From Brevibacterium oceani (GTDB lineage: Bacteria; Actinomycetota; Actinomycetes; Actinomycetales; Brevibacteriaceae), in the NCBI RefSeq assembly GCF_013623835.1, contig NZ_JABKDE010000004.1:186001-250000 (forward strand): 64,000 bases of DNA, read 5' to 3'. Below the pieces are notes generated by a model. That model saw only the letters and a program-made list of their open reading frames with translations, searched no databases and was not told where the DNA came from. Positions 9,654 through 19,976 of this stretch are shown here, piece by piece (within the stretch, counting starts at the first letter, position 1; each line of letters begins with the position of its first letter). Made by a program: the position numbers and the translations under genes.

Positions 9654-11074
9654 GTGTGGGCGCGACTGAGACGGGTGCGGCTGTGACGGACACTCTGCTC
9701 GGCGAGCTCGCTGCCGAGCTCAGCGCAGAGGCGCTGGTCACCGACCGCGACGTCATCGACGCGTACTCGTCGGACAAGGCCCTGTTCTGCCCCGTCGGGC
9801 AGGCCGCGGCTCTGGTTCGGGCCGGCGGTGTCGATGATGTGGCCGCGGTGATGCGGTTTGCCACGAAGCATCGGATCCCTGTGGTCACCCAAGGTGCACG
9901 GACCGGGCTGTCAGGGGCGGCGAACGCCGTGGACGGGGCGATCCTGCTCAATGTCGCCAAGCTCAACGCGATCATCGACATCGATGAGGTGAATCAGACG
10001 TGCCGGGTCCAGCCCGGAGTCATCAACCAGGATCTCAAGATGACACTGGCCGGGCACGGCCTGTCGTATCCGCCGGATCCGGGGTCGGTGGCGATCTCGA
10101 CGATCGGCGGCAACGTCGCAACGAATGCCGGGGGCATGTGCTGTGTGAAGTACGGGGTGACGAAGGACTATGTGCGGGGCATGACCGTCGTCCTTCCTGA
10201 CGGGACAGTGACGAAGCTCGGCCGGCAGACGGCCAAGGGTGTGGCCGGACTCGACCTGGCCGGACTGTTCGTCGGCTCCGAAGGCACGCTGGGCGTCATC
10301 GTGGAGATCACATTGGGACTCAGACCTCTGTTGGCGGCCCCGGTGACCGGTGTCGGGATCTTCCCGAATATGGAATCGGCCGGGCGCACGGTCACGGAGT
10401 TCATGTCCTCGGGGGCGGCACCCTCGTTGTTGGAGCTCATGGACGGAGCGACCGTGGGAATGATCAACGCGTATGGGGACTTCGGTCTGCCCGACGAGGT
10501 CGGGGCACTGCTGTTGGTCCAGTCCGATGCACCCGGTCAGGCCGGTGTCGCCGAACTCGAGTCGTTCCAGGCGATCGCCGAAGCTCAGGGCGCGGCCGAG
10601 GTGTTCTTCTCCGACGATCCGGCGGACTCGGAGATGTTCGTCGCCGCCCGACGGGCGGTGTCACCGGCGATGGAGCAGTACGTCGCCGGTCTCGGTGGGG
10701 GAGAGCTCATCGATGATGTGTGCGTTCCGCGCTCCCGCCTCGGCGAGTTCTTCGCTCGATTGGCCGACATCGCCGCCGCGCACACCGTGGAAGTGGCCAC
10801 GGCCGGTCATGCCGGGGATGGGAACATGCATCCGAGTGTGCTCTTCGACGCTTCGGATGAGGCGAGTGTCGCCGAGGCGAAGGTGACGTTCGCGGAGATC
10901 ATGCAGTTGGGTCTCGACCTGGGCGGGACGATCACCGGTGAGCACGGGGTCGGGTATCTGAAGAAGGACTGGCTGGGCCGTGAGCTCGATGCCGGTGCTC
11001 AGTCGCTGCAGGCATCGATCAAGTCAGCGGTCGATCCGTTGGGGATCCTCAACCCCGGCAAGATGCTCGGCTGA
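9650..11074 (+). CDS. FAD-linked oxidase, GlcD / D-lactate dehydrogenase-like
   Basis: A 474-residue flavoprotein of the glycolate oxidase GlcD / D-2-hydroxyacid dehydrogenase family. The N-terminal FAD-binding domain contains VTQGARTGLSGAAN and PPDPGSVAISTIGGNVATNAGG, and the C-terminal oxidase domain contains GHAGDGNMHP and GGTITGEHGVGYLKK, with the usual metal/substrate His and Glu. The likely reaction is oxidation of a 2-hydroxyacid (D-lactate, glycolate or a longer analogue); the substrate cannot be read from sequence. It is coupled to the aminotransferase by ATGA overlap, which suggests a shared 2-oxoacid product, for example an aromatic one, as an inference. Confidence 0.85.
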   Translation: MSVGATETGAAVTDTLLGELAAELSAEALVTDRDVIDAYSSDKALFCPVGQAAALVRAGGVDDVAAVMRFATKHRIPVVTQGARTGLSGAANAVDGAILLNVAKLNAIIDIDEVNQTCRVQPGVINQDLKMTLAGHGLSYPPDPGSVAISTIGGNVATNAGGMCCVKYGVTKDYVRGMTVVLPDGTVTKLGRQTAKGVAGLDLAGLFVGSEGTLGVIVEITLGLRPLLAAPVTGVGIFPNMESAGRTVTEFMSSGAAPSLLELMDGATVGMINAYGDFGLPDEVGALLLVQSDAPGQAGVAELESFQAIAEAQGAAEVFFSDDPADSEMFVAARRAVSPAMEQYVAGLGGGELIDDVCVPRSRLGEFFARLADIAAAHTVEVATAGHAGDGNMHPSVLFDASDEASVAEAKVTFAEIMQLGLDLGGTITGEHGVGYLKKDWLGRELDAGAQSLQASIKSAVDPLGILNPGKMLG

Positions 11075-11092
11075 GATCTCGGGTGACCGAAA

Positions 11093-11707
11093 TCAGCCCG
11101 GTCGGCGCATGTCGAAGCGCTGATCCGAGCTGATCCCGAAGTACGCGGTCGGTCCTCCGCCGCGCAGCACCGGCTCGGCGGCGACTGTGTCGACGATCCC
11201 GTCGACGAGGAGGGATTCGTCGAGATGGACACCGACCACTTCGCCCACGGTGAACCACGAGCCGGAGTTCTCACCGTCCGAGGTGCGGAGGTCGATGATC
11301 TGGGTGACTCGGCATTCGAAGGTCGCCGGTGATGCTGCCACGCGTGGCGCAGAGATCTCCACCGACTCGGCCGCCTCTAACTCTGCGGCGGAGAACTCGT
11401 CGACTTCCGCAGTGGTCGAGGAGGCGTTCATCGCCTCGGCGAGGGTGCGAGTGACGAGGTTCCAGGTGAACTCTCCGATCTCCCGGCAGTTGGCGACGGT
11501 GTCCTTCCAGGAGTTGCTGGAGAAGCCCACGAGCGGTGGAGAGTAGTTCAGCGCATTGAAGAACGAGTAGGGGGCGAGATTGCGGCGGCCCTCTGCATCG
11601 ACTGTGCCGATCCAGCCGATGGGCCGCGGCGCGACGATGGCGTTGAAGGGGTCATGCGGCAGGCGGTGGCCCTCGGACGGGCGATAGAAATGGGTCACCC
11701 GACCCAT
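11093..11707 (-). CDS. Flavin reductase-like domain protein (DIM6/NTAB type)
   Basis: A 204-residue FMN-binding split-barrel protein. The typical opening DPFNAIVAPRPIGWIGT and LAPYSFFNALNYSPPLVGFSS match the flavoprotein oxygenase / flavin reductase-like family. The family binds FMN and either reduces flavin for partner monooxygenases or acts alone; no specific partner is adjacent. It is convergent with the GlcD-like gene (18-base gap) and has its own promoter region toward the 2OG oxygenase gene. Confidence 0.8.
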   Translation of the reverse strand: MGRVTHFYRPSEGHRLPHDPFNAIVAPRPIGWIGTVDAEGRRNLAPYSFFNALNYSPPLVGFSSNSWKDTVANCREIGEFTWNLVTRTLAEAMNASSTTAEVDEFSAAELEAAESVEISAPRVAASPATFECRVTQIIDLRTSDGENSGSWFTVGEVVGVHLDESLLVDGIVDTVAAEPVLRGGGPTAYFGISSDQRFDMRRPG

Positions 11708-11844
11708 TCAAGCAGGTGTGCCGGGAGAGCGCACTGTGCACAACGGAGTCTGGCGGGTTGCGTTCGTGACAGGACGATGACGAAGTGTGGAATTCCGTGA
11801 CATCGCTCACACGGAGATCGTCCGATGCGGCCTACCGTGAGGAC

Positions 11845-12852
11845 ATGACTCTCACCCAGCTGCCCATCCTCGACCTCGGCCGGGCCGACGATCCTGCGAC
11901 TGCCGAAGACTTCCGTGCCGAGCTGCGTCGCGTCACTCACGAGATCGGCTTCTTCTACCTCGTCGGACACGGCATCCCGGACGGCGAGTTCTCCCGCATC
12001 ATCGACGTCGCACAGCGCTTCTTCGCCCTGCCCGAGGCCGACAAACTCGCGATCGAGAACACGAACTCCCCGCACTTCCGCGGCTACACCCGCACCGGCG
12101 GCGAACGCACGCAGGGCCGAGTGGATTGGCGGGAGCAGATCGACATCGGCCCCGAACGCGCACCCGTGGCCGAACCCGTCCACGACTTCGACCACCTCAC
12201 CGGCCCCAACCAGTACCCGGAAGGTCTGCCCGAACTGCGGGAGGCCACGGAATCCTGGCACGCACGACTGAGCGAGGTCTGCGACCGGCTGCTTGGCGAA
12301 TGGGCGCTCAGTCTCGGGCAGTCCGCCGACCACTTCGCGTCCGCGTTCGCCGAGGACCCCGCCTCATTCATCAAGATCGTTCGCTATCCCGCGGCCGAGG
12401 ACGAGACCGTCACTCAGGGTGTGGGCGAGCACCGCGACGGCGGCACCCTCACCCTGCTCTACCCGCAGCCGGGGACCACCGGCCTGCAGGTGCGCACCGA
12501 TGACGGCTGGATCGACGCCGACCCGATCGAGAACGCCTTCGTCGTCAACATCGGCAAACTCCTCGAGGTCGCCACGAACGGCTACCTCAAGGCCACCGTC
12601 CACCGCGTCCTGCCGACCGGCCCCGGCGAGGACCGCATCTCGATCCCGTTCTTCTGCAATCCTGCCCTCGACGCCCGCCTGCCCGAGGTCTTGCTGCCCA
12701 CAGAGCTCGCCGCCGAAGCCCGCGGTGTCACTCAGGACGAACGCGACGCCCTCCACGCCGTCTACGGTGAGAACGCGTTCGCCTCCCGGCTGCGCTCGCA
12801 CCCGAACGTCGCCGAGAAGTACTATCCGGGCCTCATCGGCGCCGAGGCCTGA
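11845..12852 (+). CDS. 2-oxoglutarate-Fe(II) oxygenase, isopenicillin N synthase-like
   Basis: A non-haem iron dioxygenase of 335 residues with the DIOX_N region (LPILDLGRAD, FFYLVGHGIP) and a double-stranded beta-helix core. The iron triad is visible as GEHRDGG (His-x-Asp) and ATVHRV (second His), and the 2-oxoglutarate arginine as RISIPFF (R-x-S). The substrate is unknown. The start at 11845 is taken because the family N-terminus begins there; a longer GTG frame reaches 11785. It is convergent with mmuM eight bases away, with no clear terminator between. Confidence 0.85.
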   Translation: MTLTQLPILDLGRADDPATAEDFRAELRRVTHEIGFFYLVGHGIPDGEFSRIIDVAQRFFALPEADKLAIENTNSPHFRGYTRTGGERTQGRVDWREQIDIGPERAPVAEPVHDFDHLTGPNQYPEGLPELREATESWHARLSEVCDRLLGEWALSLGQSADHFASAFAEDPASFIKIVRYPAAEDETVTQGVGEHRDGGTLTLLYPQPGTTGLQVRTDDGWIDADPIENAFVVNIGKLLEVATNGYLKATVHRVLPTGPGEDRISIPFFCNPALDARLPEVLLPTELAAEARGVTQDERDALHAVYGENAFASRLRSHPNVAEKYYPGLIGAEA

Positions 12853-12860
12853 GCCGCACG

Positions 12861-13817
12861 TCAGCGACGAGTCCGCTCCGAGAGCACGGCGATGTCATCG
12901 GGTCGCACCCGGCAGCAGCCGCCGATGATCCGCGCGCCGAGGCGGGTCCACGTCTCCACCGGCCAGGACCCGACCCCGGCTTCCGCACCGTCATCCCGCC
13001 ATTCCATGGTGTCCGCGTCGTAGGTCTCACCCGAGTTCGGGTAGGCGATGAGCGGCAGGTCGGTGTGCGTGGCGAGCTCGGTCAGCGCCGGGGTGACGAG
13101 GGAGGGCCGGACACAGTTGACCCCGACCGCCTGCACCGTCGCAGAGGTGGACGCCACCTCGGCGAGTTCGGCCAGGTAGCTGCAGTCGGGCAGAGCGACC
13201 GGCGTGTCAGTGCCCTCGCGTACGGTCACACTCACCCACACAGGCAGCCCGACCTCCTCGGCGAGGAGGAGGATCGCGCGAATCTCGTCGAGACGCGGCT
13301 GGGTCTCGACGGCGAGCAGATCCGCTCCCGCCTCGGCGAGGGCGGCGATGCGGGGTCGATGGAAGGCGGTGTACTCCTCGGAAGTCAATCGATAGTCACC
13401 CGTGTACTCCTCGCCTCCGCCCAGGGCGGCACCGTACGGGCCGACGGAGCCCGCGACAAGGACGCGACCATCGCCGGCGCCAGGACCGGTGCCGGACGAC
13501 GGGGCAGACACCGCGGCGGAGCGGGCGATCTCCACGCTGCGGGTGATGAGCTCACGTCCCTCCGCGGGGGACAGGCCGGCTCGTGCGAACCCGAGCGGGG
13601 TCGCCTGATAGCTCGCGGTCGTCAGGATCCGGGCGCCGACGGCGGCGAAGGCGGAGTGCACCGCGAACAGGGTGTCGGGGTCTTCGCGGATGAGGTCGGC
13701 CGACCACAGTTCATGGCTGAGGTCGACGCCGCGGGTCTCGAGCGCTGTGCCCAGCCCGCCGTCGAGGACGAGTGGATGGGCCGCCTCGGCGGAGGCGAGC
13801 ATCTGCGTGAACGTCAT
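12861..13817 (-). CDS. mmuM: Homocysteine S-methyltransferase
   Basis: Methylates homocysteine to methionine using S-methylmethionine or S-adenosylmethionine. It has 318 residues with the expected LDGGLGTALE opening, LTTASYQAT, and the Zn-binding cysteines in AVGVNC and IIGGCCR near the C-terminus. No S-methylmethionine permease (mmuP) is adjacent. It is divergent from tgt across only about 20 bases, so the two genes must share a very compact promoter. Confidence 0.92.
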   Translation of the reverse strand: MTFTQMLASAEAAHPLVLDGGLGTALETRGVDLSHELWSADLIREDPDTLFAVHSAFAAVGARILTTASYQATPLGFARAGLSPAEGRELITRSVEIARSAAVSAPSSGTGPGAGDGRVLVAGSVGPYGAALGGGEEYTGDYRLTSEEYTAFHRPRIAALAEAGADLLAVETQPRLDEIRAILLLAEEVGLPVWVSVTVREGTDTPVALPDCSYLAELAEVASTSATVQAVGVNCVRPSLVTPALTELATHTDLPLIAYPNSGETYDADTMEWRDDGAEAGVGSWPVETWTRLGARIIGGCCRVRPDDIAVLSERTRR

Positions 13818-13835
13818 GGTCCCAGTTAAGCTTGA

Positions 13836-15119
<1,284 letters not shown>

Positions 15120-15151
15120 CCCAGCTGCGGTGTGCCGCCCCAGCCAGCGCT

Positions 15152-15217
15152 TCAGGTCACGCGAAACTCGAAAGACCCGCCGCCGGCGACGACTTTTTCG
15201 ACATTCGCGTGACCTGA
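15152..15217. terminator. Bidirectional hairpin between tgt and the queuosine-precursor transporter
   Basis: TCAGGTCACGCGAA (15152-15165) is perfectly complementary to 15204-15217, and a further TCGAAA/TTTCGA pairing lies inside. The loop is GC-rich with a short T tract. It sits between convergent stop codons. Confidence 0.7.
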
Positions 15218-15226
15218 GTGGCAGGC

Positions 15227-15976
15227 TCAGTGAGCGTAGCTGGGTTCGTGGCGTTTGACGATCGTGATCACCCGGTAGGTCACGGGCATGAGGATGACCT
15301 CGACGGCGACCTTGTAGACGAAGCCGACGATGATGTAGTTGAGGAAGTCGAGTCCCGGGATGACCCCGGCGAACGCGATGATGCAGAAGAGCAGGGTGTC
15401 GACGAATTCGCCGACTCCGGTCGAGGTGAGCAGCCGGACCCACAGCTTCGATTCGCCCATCCGCTTCTTCACGGCCACGAGCACCCACGAGTTGAGTAGC
15501 TGGCCGACGAAGTATCCGGCCAGTGAGGCCGCGACGATGCGCGGGTAGAAGCCGAGGACCGCGGCGAAGGCGTCCTGGTTCTCATACCCGGGTCCCGGAG
15601 GGGAGATGAGCACGAGCCAGAAGACGAAGGTCGCGAGTATCTGCAGGCCGAACCCGGTGATCACGGCCTTGCGGGCGGCCTTGAAGCCGTACACCTCGCT
15701 GATCACGTCGCCGAGGATGTAGGCGATGGGGAAGAGGAACGCACCGCCGTCGGTGACGACGGGTCCGAAGCCGATGACCTTCGTGGCCGAGATGTTCGAG
15801 ATGATGAGCACCGCGCAGAACACGGCGAGGAAGACCGCATAGTAACGGCCTCGCGAGGACGCGAAGGCCGCCAGTCGGGTTGCGGTGTTCGAGGGCGCCG
15901 AATCGCTGGTGCGATCCGGCTGTCCAGACTCGCTCTCCGGTCGTCCGGGATCGCTGTCAGGTGTCGTCGCGGGCAA
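15227..15976 (-). CDS. yhhQ: Queuosine precursor transporter, VUT/YhhQ family
   Basis: A 249-residue multi-pass membrane protein of the YhhQ (Vut_1) family, which imports preQ0/preQ1. After a hydrophilic Ser/Pro/Asp-rich N-terminal extension of about 40 residues come about six helices, with family features ISNISATKVI, YILGDVISEVYG and the small-residue-rich helices after it. The start lies inside the end of the upstream dipeptidase-YbaK gene (20-base overlap), so the two are co-transcribed. It is convergent to tgt, giving a salvage pair: uptake plus insertion. Confidence 0.88.
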   Translation of the reverse strand: MPATTPDSDPGRPESESGQPDRTSDSAPSNTATRLAAFASSRGRYYAVFLAVFCAVLIISNISATKVIGFGPVVTDGGAFLFPIAYILGDVISEVYGFKAARKAVITGFGLQILATFVFWLVLISPPGPGYENQDAFAAVLGFYPRIVAASLAGYFVGQLLNSWVLVAVKKRMGESKLWVRLLTSTGVGEFVDTLLFCIIAFAGVIPGLDFLNYIIVGFVYKVAVEVILMPVTYRVITIVKRHEPSYAH

Positions 15977-18548
15977 CGGTGATCTCCTTGCCGTTCGTGA
16001 TCGTCAGCAGCTGCTCGTAGCTCAGTGGCATCATCGAGTTCGGGGTGCCGGCCGCGGCCCACAGGACCGGGTGGCTCTTCAGCGCGACATCGACGTAGGT
16101 GGGGATCGGCACCGGGTGCCCGCACGGGGCGACTCCGCCGATGACCTGGCCGGTGGCCTCGCGGACGAGGTCTTTGTCGGCCCGGTCGAGGCCATCGATG
16201 CCCAGCTGGTCGGCGACGTGGTCGGTGTCGACGCGGTGGGCTCCCGAGGTCATGATGAGCACGGGGTCGCCGCCGGAGGAGAAGATGAGGCTGTTGGCGA
16301 TGGCGCCGACGTCGACTCCGATCTTCTCCGCCGCTGCCGCCGCGGTCGGGGTGGCCTCGGCGAACACGCGGACCTCCGGGTCGATTCCGTGCTCCCGCAG
16401 CTGCTCTTCGACCTTCGCATGGTTGGGGTGCTGAGCGGGCGCCTCATCGCTCGCCGAGGCGGCCGTCGGGTCCGCCTCGTCAGCGGGGTCCGCGACCTCG
16501 TCCTCCTCGACCACGGGTTCGGCGAGTCCACGGCGACGCAGCAGGGGCGCGACATCGGGGCTGGTGCCGAAGAAGCGTTCGATCGCCGACATCGGGTCGA
16601 GCGAGTAGCCGGGGGCGAGGATGGCTTCGCGGAAGGCGTCTCCGGCCTCCCGGTTGAGTCCGCCCTGGGCGTCGAACCATTCGCTCACCCAGGCGGCGAT
16701 GACCTCGGAGTAGAGGTAGGAATAGTAGCCGGCGGCATAGCCGGAGGCGAAGATGTGCCCGAAGTAGGTCGACCGGTAGCGCGGCGGGACGAGCGGTGAG
16801 AAGCCGGCGGCGGCGAGGACCTCGGATTCGAAGGACAGCACATCGGTGATGTGCTCCCCGGCCTCGAGCGAATGCCAGGACAGGTCGAGCATGGCCGCAG
16901 CGAGGTATTCGATGGTGTCGAAGCCCTGCCCGAACTTCTCGCTGGCGATGAGGGCGTCGACGAGTTCGGTCGGCATCGGCTCACCCGTGTCGACGTGTTT
17001 GGCGAAGTGGGGGAGGACCTGCGGGTGGAAGCGCCACATCTCGTTGAGCTGGGAGGGGAATTCGACGTAGTCGCGGGGAACCGCTGTGCCCGCGGTCGAC
17101 GGGTACGTCGAGTTCGCGAACAGGCCGTGCAGCACGTGTCCGAATTCGTGGAACAGGGTCGTCAGTTCGGTCGGGTTGAGCAGAGTCGGCCGTCCGGATC
17201 CGGGCTTGGCGAGGTTAAGCGAGAGCGTGACGACCGAGTGCAGGCCGGTCAGTCGTGAGGCCGGGACGAGCTGGTCCATCCAGGCCCCGCCGCGTTTCGT
17301 ATCCCGGGCGTAGGGGTCGATGAGGACGAGGCCCAGGGGGCGTTCGGTGACGTCGGTGACCTCAAAGGCGCGCACGTCCTCATGCCAGGCGGTGACGCCG
17401 TCATAGGGGGCGAAGGTGATGCCGTAGAGTCCGGTGGCTGCGCGGAAGACGCCCTCGGTCAGGACGGTGTCGAACTCGAAGTACTGGGCCACCTCGTCGG
17501 GGTCGATGCCGAATTCGTCGGCCCGGTACTTCGCGAGATAGTGCTTGACGTCCTCGGCAGCGACATCGTCGAGGCCGTAGCGGTCCCGGACCAGGCCGAG
17601 TTCTTCGTCGAGCTGAGCCTTGGCGGGGTTGATCAGGGAGGACACGATGTCGGCGGCGGCGTCGGGGTTGCCGGCGGTCTGGTTGTCGATGGCGTAGGAG
17701 GAGAAGGAGGGGTACCCGAGCAGGTTCGCCTGCAGAGCCCGCAGCGCCGTGGTGTCGGCGACCTGGGTGCGAGTGTCGCCGTCGCCGCCGCGGGATCCGC
17801 GGGCCATCGAATTATTCAGCACATGTCGGCGGGTCTGCGCGGTGTCGAGGGACTCGAGCACGAGCTGCTGGGTGAAGTTGTTCAGCGACAGCAGGTACCC
17901 GTCGATGCCGCGTTCGCTCGCCCGGTTCTGCGCGGCGGCGATCTGATCGTCGTTCATTCCGGCCAGGGACTCGGCATCGCCGAGGTGGACGGCCAGTTCC
18001 CGGGTATCGAGCTGCAGGGCGCGGGAGAAGGAGTTCTCCAGCGTCGTCAGCTCGGCCGCGATCGTGGCCATCTGCTCCCGCTCCTCCTCGCCGAGGCGGG
18101 CTCCCGCCCGGACGAAGAGTTCGATCGTCAGCTCCTGCTGGCGCTTGTCCTCGGGGTTGAGGTCGGTGACGGAGACCTGCTCGATGCGGTGGAAGAGGTC
18201 GACGTCGAGGAGGATCTCGGTGCGGGTCGCGGACAGGACCTCCCACACCTCGGCGATGGCGTCGGTGAGTTCCGGGCGCAGATGGTTCGACTCGATGGCT
18301 GCTGCCACGGAGGCGATGCGGGTCATCGGCACGGACGCCGATTCGAACCTGACGGTGGTGGTGAAGAACGTCGACTCAGCGTCGTCGGCGACGATTCCGG
18401 CCACCTCGGCGCGGGCGTAATCGGTGGCCGTGCGCACCGCGGTCAGCAGGGATTCGGGGGTCACCGCGGAGAAGTCGGGCAGGGAATAGTCGCCCTGCGG
18501 GTCGAGAAACGCCTCCCAGACATCGATGTCGTTCGGTTCTGCGTTCAT
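15957..18548 (-). CDS. M3 family peptidyl-dipeptidase fused to a C-terminal YbaK/ProX deacylase-like domain
   Basis: An 863-residue two-part protein. Residues 1 to about 690 are a Dcp-type M3 metallopeptidase, with zinc motif FHEFGHVLHGLF and the downstream PRDYVEFPSQLNEMW; it cleaves dipeptides from peptide C-termini. A Glu/Asp/Ala-rich linker (about 690-725) leads to a 135-residue YbaK/EbsC/ProX-like domain (EKIGVDVGAIANSLIF, GGVAPCGHP, AAAGTPNSM), a fold that deacylates mischarged tRNAs. The frame is continuous with no stop between them. The start at 18548 is chosen because upstream codons run into the divergent gene's promoter. It overlaps the transporter gene by 20 bases. YbaK domains are normally free-standing, so the fusion is unusual. 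Confidence 0.9.
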   Translation of the reverse strand: MNAEPNDIDVWEAFLDPQGDYSLPDFSAVTPESLLTAVRTATDYARAEVAGIVADDAESTFFTTTVRFESASVPMTRIASVAAAIESNHLRPELTDAIAEVWEVLSATRTEILLDVDLFHRIEQVSVTDLNPEDKRQQELTIELFVRAGARLGEEEREQMATIAAELTTLENSFSRALQLDTRELAVHLGDAESLAGMNDDQIAAAQNRASERGIDGYLLSLNNFTQQLVLESLDTAQTRRHVLNNSMARGSRGGDGDTRTQVADTTALRALQANLLGYPSFSSYAIDNQTAGNPDAAADIVSSLINPAKAQLDEELGLVRDRYGLDDVAAEDVKHYLAKYRADEFGIDPDEVAQYFEFDTVLTEGVFRAATGLYGITFAPYDGVTAWHEDVRAFEVTDVTERPLGLVLIDPYARDTKRGGAWMDQLVPASRLTGLHSVVTLSLNLAKPGSGRPTLLNPTELTTLFHEFGHVLHGLFANSTYPSTAGTAVPRDYVEFPSQLNEMWRFHPQVLPHFAKHVDTGEPMPTELVDALIASEKFGQGFDTIEYLAAAMLDLSWHSLEAGEHITDVLSFESEVLAAAGFSPLVPPRYRSTYFGHIFASGYAAGYYSYLYSEVIAAWVSEWFDAQGGLNREAGDAFREAILAPGYSLDPMSAIERFFGTSPDVAPLLRRRGLAEPVVEEDEVADPADEADPTAASASDEAPAQHPNHAKVEEQLREHGIDPEVRVFAEATPTAAAAAEKIGVDVGAIANSLIFSSGGDPVLIMTSGAHRVDTDHVADQLGIDGLDRADKDLVREATGQVIGGVAPCGHPVPIPTYVDVALKSHPVLWAAAGTPNSMMPLSYEQLLTITNGKEITVARDDT

Positions 18549-18642
18549 TCTCGACGTACCACTTTCTTCATGATTGGGATCTCCCACTGATCCTAACGTG
18601 AGTCGGCCGACCCGCGCATGATCGCTGATTACACTGGAGTGC

Positions 18643-19713
18643 ATGGGCACTGGGCAGGGCAAGTCCCTCACACTCAACAGCGCATTCAGGGTCGGGTTCA
18701 CCGGCACGCTGGGTGTGGGGCTGGCGATCGCACTGATGACGGCGCTGCAGTCCGTGGCGACGGTGCTCATCTACATCGGGTTGGCACTGTTCCTCGCCCT
18801 CGGCCTCGACCCGATCGTGCGGTGGCTGGTGGCACGCAGGATCCCGCGGTCGGTGGCGGTGATCCTCGTGGTCCTCGCATTCATCCTCATCGTCGCAGGT
18901 GCCGGGCTGCTCATCGCGCCGGCGGTGATCAGCCAGATCCAGACGTTCATCGGCGACCTGCCCGAGATCGTGGCGAACCTGGCGACGACCGGATGGGTGA
19001 TGGAGCTCGAACGCCAGTTCACCGGCGCCATCGACGTCGATGAGATCTTCGCGAACATCGGCGAATGGGTCTCGGATCCGAAGAACGTGCTCTCGCTCGG
19101 CGGGGGAGTCGTGTCCATCGGGGCGGGGATCCTGAGCTTCCTCACCGGCGTCATCATCGTCGTCATCCTCACCATCTACTTCGCCGTGACCATGCCGACG
19201 ATCAAATCCGCGATGTTCTCCCTCGTCGCGGCCTCGTCACGGCCGACGGTCGAATCCGTCACCGAGGAGGTCACCCGATCCATCGGACGCTACGTCCTCG
19301 GTCAGCTGTCCTTGGGCATCGTCAACGGCGTGTGCTCGGCGATCTTCCTCAGCATCATCGGTGCACCCCTGCCGGCGCTGCTGGCGTTCGTGGCGTTCCT
19401 CGCCTCGCTCATCCCGCTCGTCGGCCCGATCACCGGCGCGATCATCATCACCGCCTCGTGCCTCATGGTCTCCCCGGGCCTGGGCATCGCCGCCGGAATC
19501 TACTACCTCGTGTACATGCAGGTCGAGGCGTACCTGCTCAGCCCGCGCATCATGAAGGCCGCAGTCGATGTGCCCGGCGCCCTGGTGATCATCGCCGCGA
19601 TCGCCGGAGGCACCTTGGGCGGGGTGCTCGGTGCTGTGGTCGCGGTGCCGGTGGCCGCCTCGGTGATGATCATCATCCGCAAAGTCGTCGTGCCCGCGCA
19701 GGCGAAGAGGTAG
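18643..19713 (+). CDS. AI-2E family transporter (PF01594)
   Basis: A 356-residue integral membrane protein of the AI-2E/PerM exporter family. About eight hydrophobic segments are seen: two at 20-55, one at 70-95, one near 165-190, and a cluster from 225 to 350. Between the third and fourth lies a soluble region (about 100-155) rich in Ile, Glu and Asp. The family includes Na+/H+ antiporters and putative exporters, and the substrate is unknown. ATG 18643 has GGAG four bases upstream. It is divergent from the dipeptidase gene. Confidence 0.85.
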   Translation: MGTGQGKSLTLNSAFRVGFTGTLGVGLAIALMTALQSVATVLIYIGLALFLALGLDPIVRWLVARRIPRSVAVILVVLAFILIVAGAGLLIAPAVISQIQTFIGDLPEIVANLATTGWVMELERQFTGAIDVDEIFANIGEWVSDPKNVLSLGGGVVSIGAGILSFLTGVIIVVILTIYFAVTMPTIKSAMFSLVAASSRPTVESVTEEVTRSIGRYVLGQLSLGIVNGVCSAIFLSIIGAPLPALLAFVAFLASLIPLVGPITGAIIITASCLMVSPGLGIAAGIYYLVYMQVEAYLLSPRIMKAAVDVPGALVIIAAIAGGTLGGVLGAVVAVPVAASVMIIIRKVVVPAQAKR

Positions 19714-19776
19714 GGCGGGCGCAACTCGTTCGGGATCGGGGTCAATCGTTCGTCTTCGTCGTGACCATCTCGTCCC

Positions 19777-19810
19777 ATGAACACTAGTGTTCTAGTACGC
19801 TAGTGTTCAT
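19777..19810. promoter_or_regulatory. Palindromic operator overlapping the RHH gene start
   Basis: ATGAACACTAG (19777-19787) is perfectly mirrored by CTAGTGTTCAT (19800-19810) across 12 bases. The left arm also forms a complete 12-base palindrome AACACTAGTGTT (19780-19791). The right arm contains the start codon of the RHH gene, and a -10-like TACGCT lies at 19796-19801. Binding by the RHH protein would block transcription and initiation at once. Regulator identity is inferred from position. Confidence 0.7.
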
Positions 19811-19976
19811 GGTTGCAGGGAAACAGCAGTTCAATATCTGGCTGCCGCCGGATCTGGTCAAACGAGTCAAACACGCTTCGGTCGATGAGCAGGTCTCGCT
19901 GTCCGTCTTTGTCGAACAAGCCCTGGAGCGTCACCTTTCAAACCTCGAAAACGATGAAGAAGGGAGCACCGAATGA
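19809..19976 (+). CDS. Small ribbon-helix-helix (CopG/Arc-type) DNA-binding protein
   Basis: A 55-residue protein, too short for most gene finders. Residues 7-45 fit the RHH pattern: a beta strand QFNIWLPPDLVKRVK followed by two helices (SVDEQVSLSVFVEQALERHL), then an acidic tail. RHH proteins bind DNA as dimers and usually autoregulate. The start is at 19809 with no Shine-Dalgarno, and a -10-like hexamer lies seven bases upstream, so the mRNA may be leaderless. The stop overlaps the VOC gene by four bases (ATGA). Unlike toxin-antitoxin RHH proteins, its partners are a VOC protein and an MFS exporter, suggesting a drug- or metabolite-responsive repressor. Confidence 0.75.
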   Translation: MVAGKQQFNIWLPPDLVKRVKHASVDEQVSLSVFVEQALERHLSNLENDEEGSTE

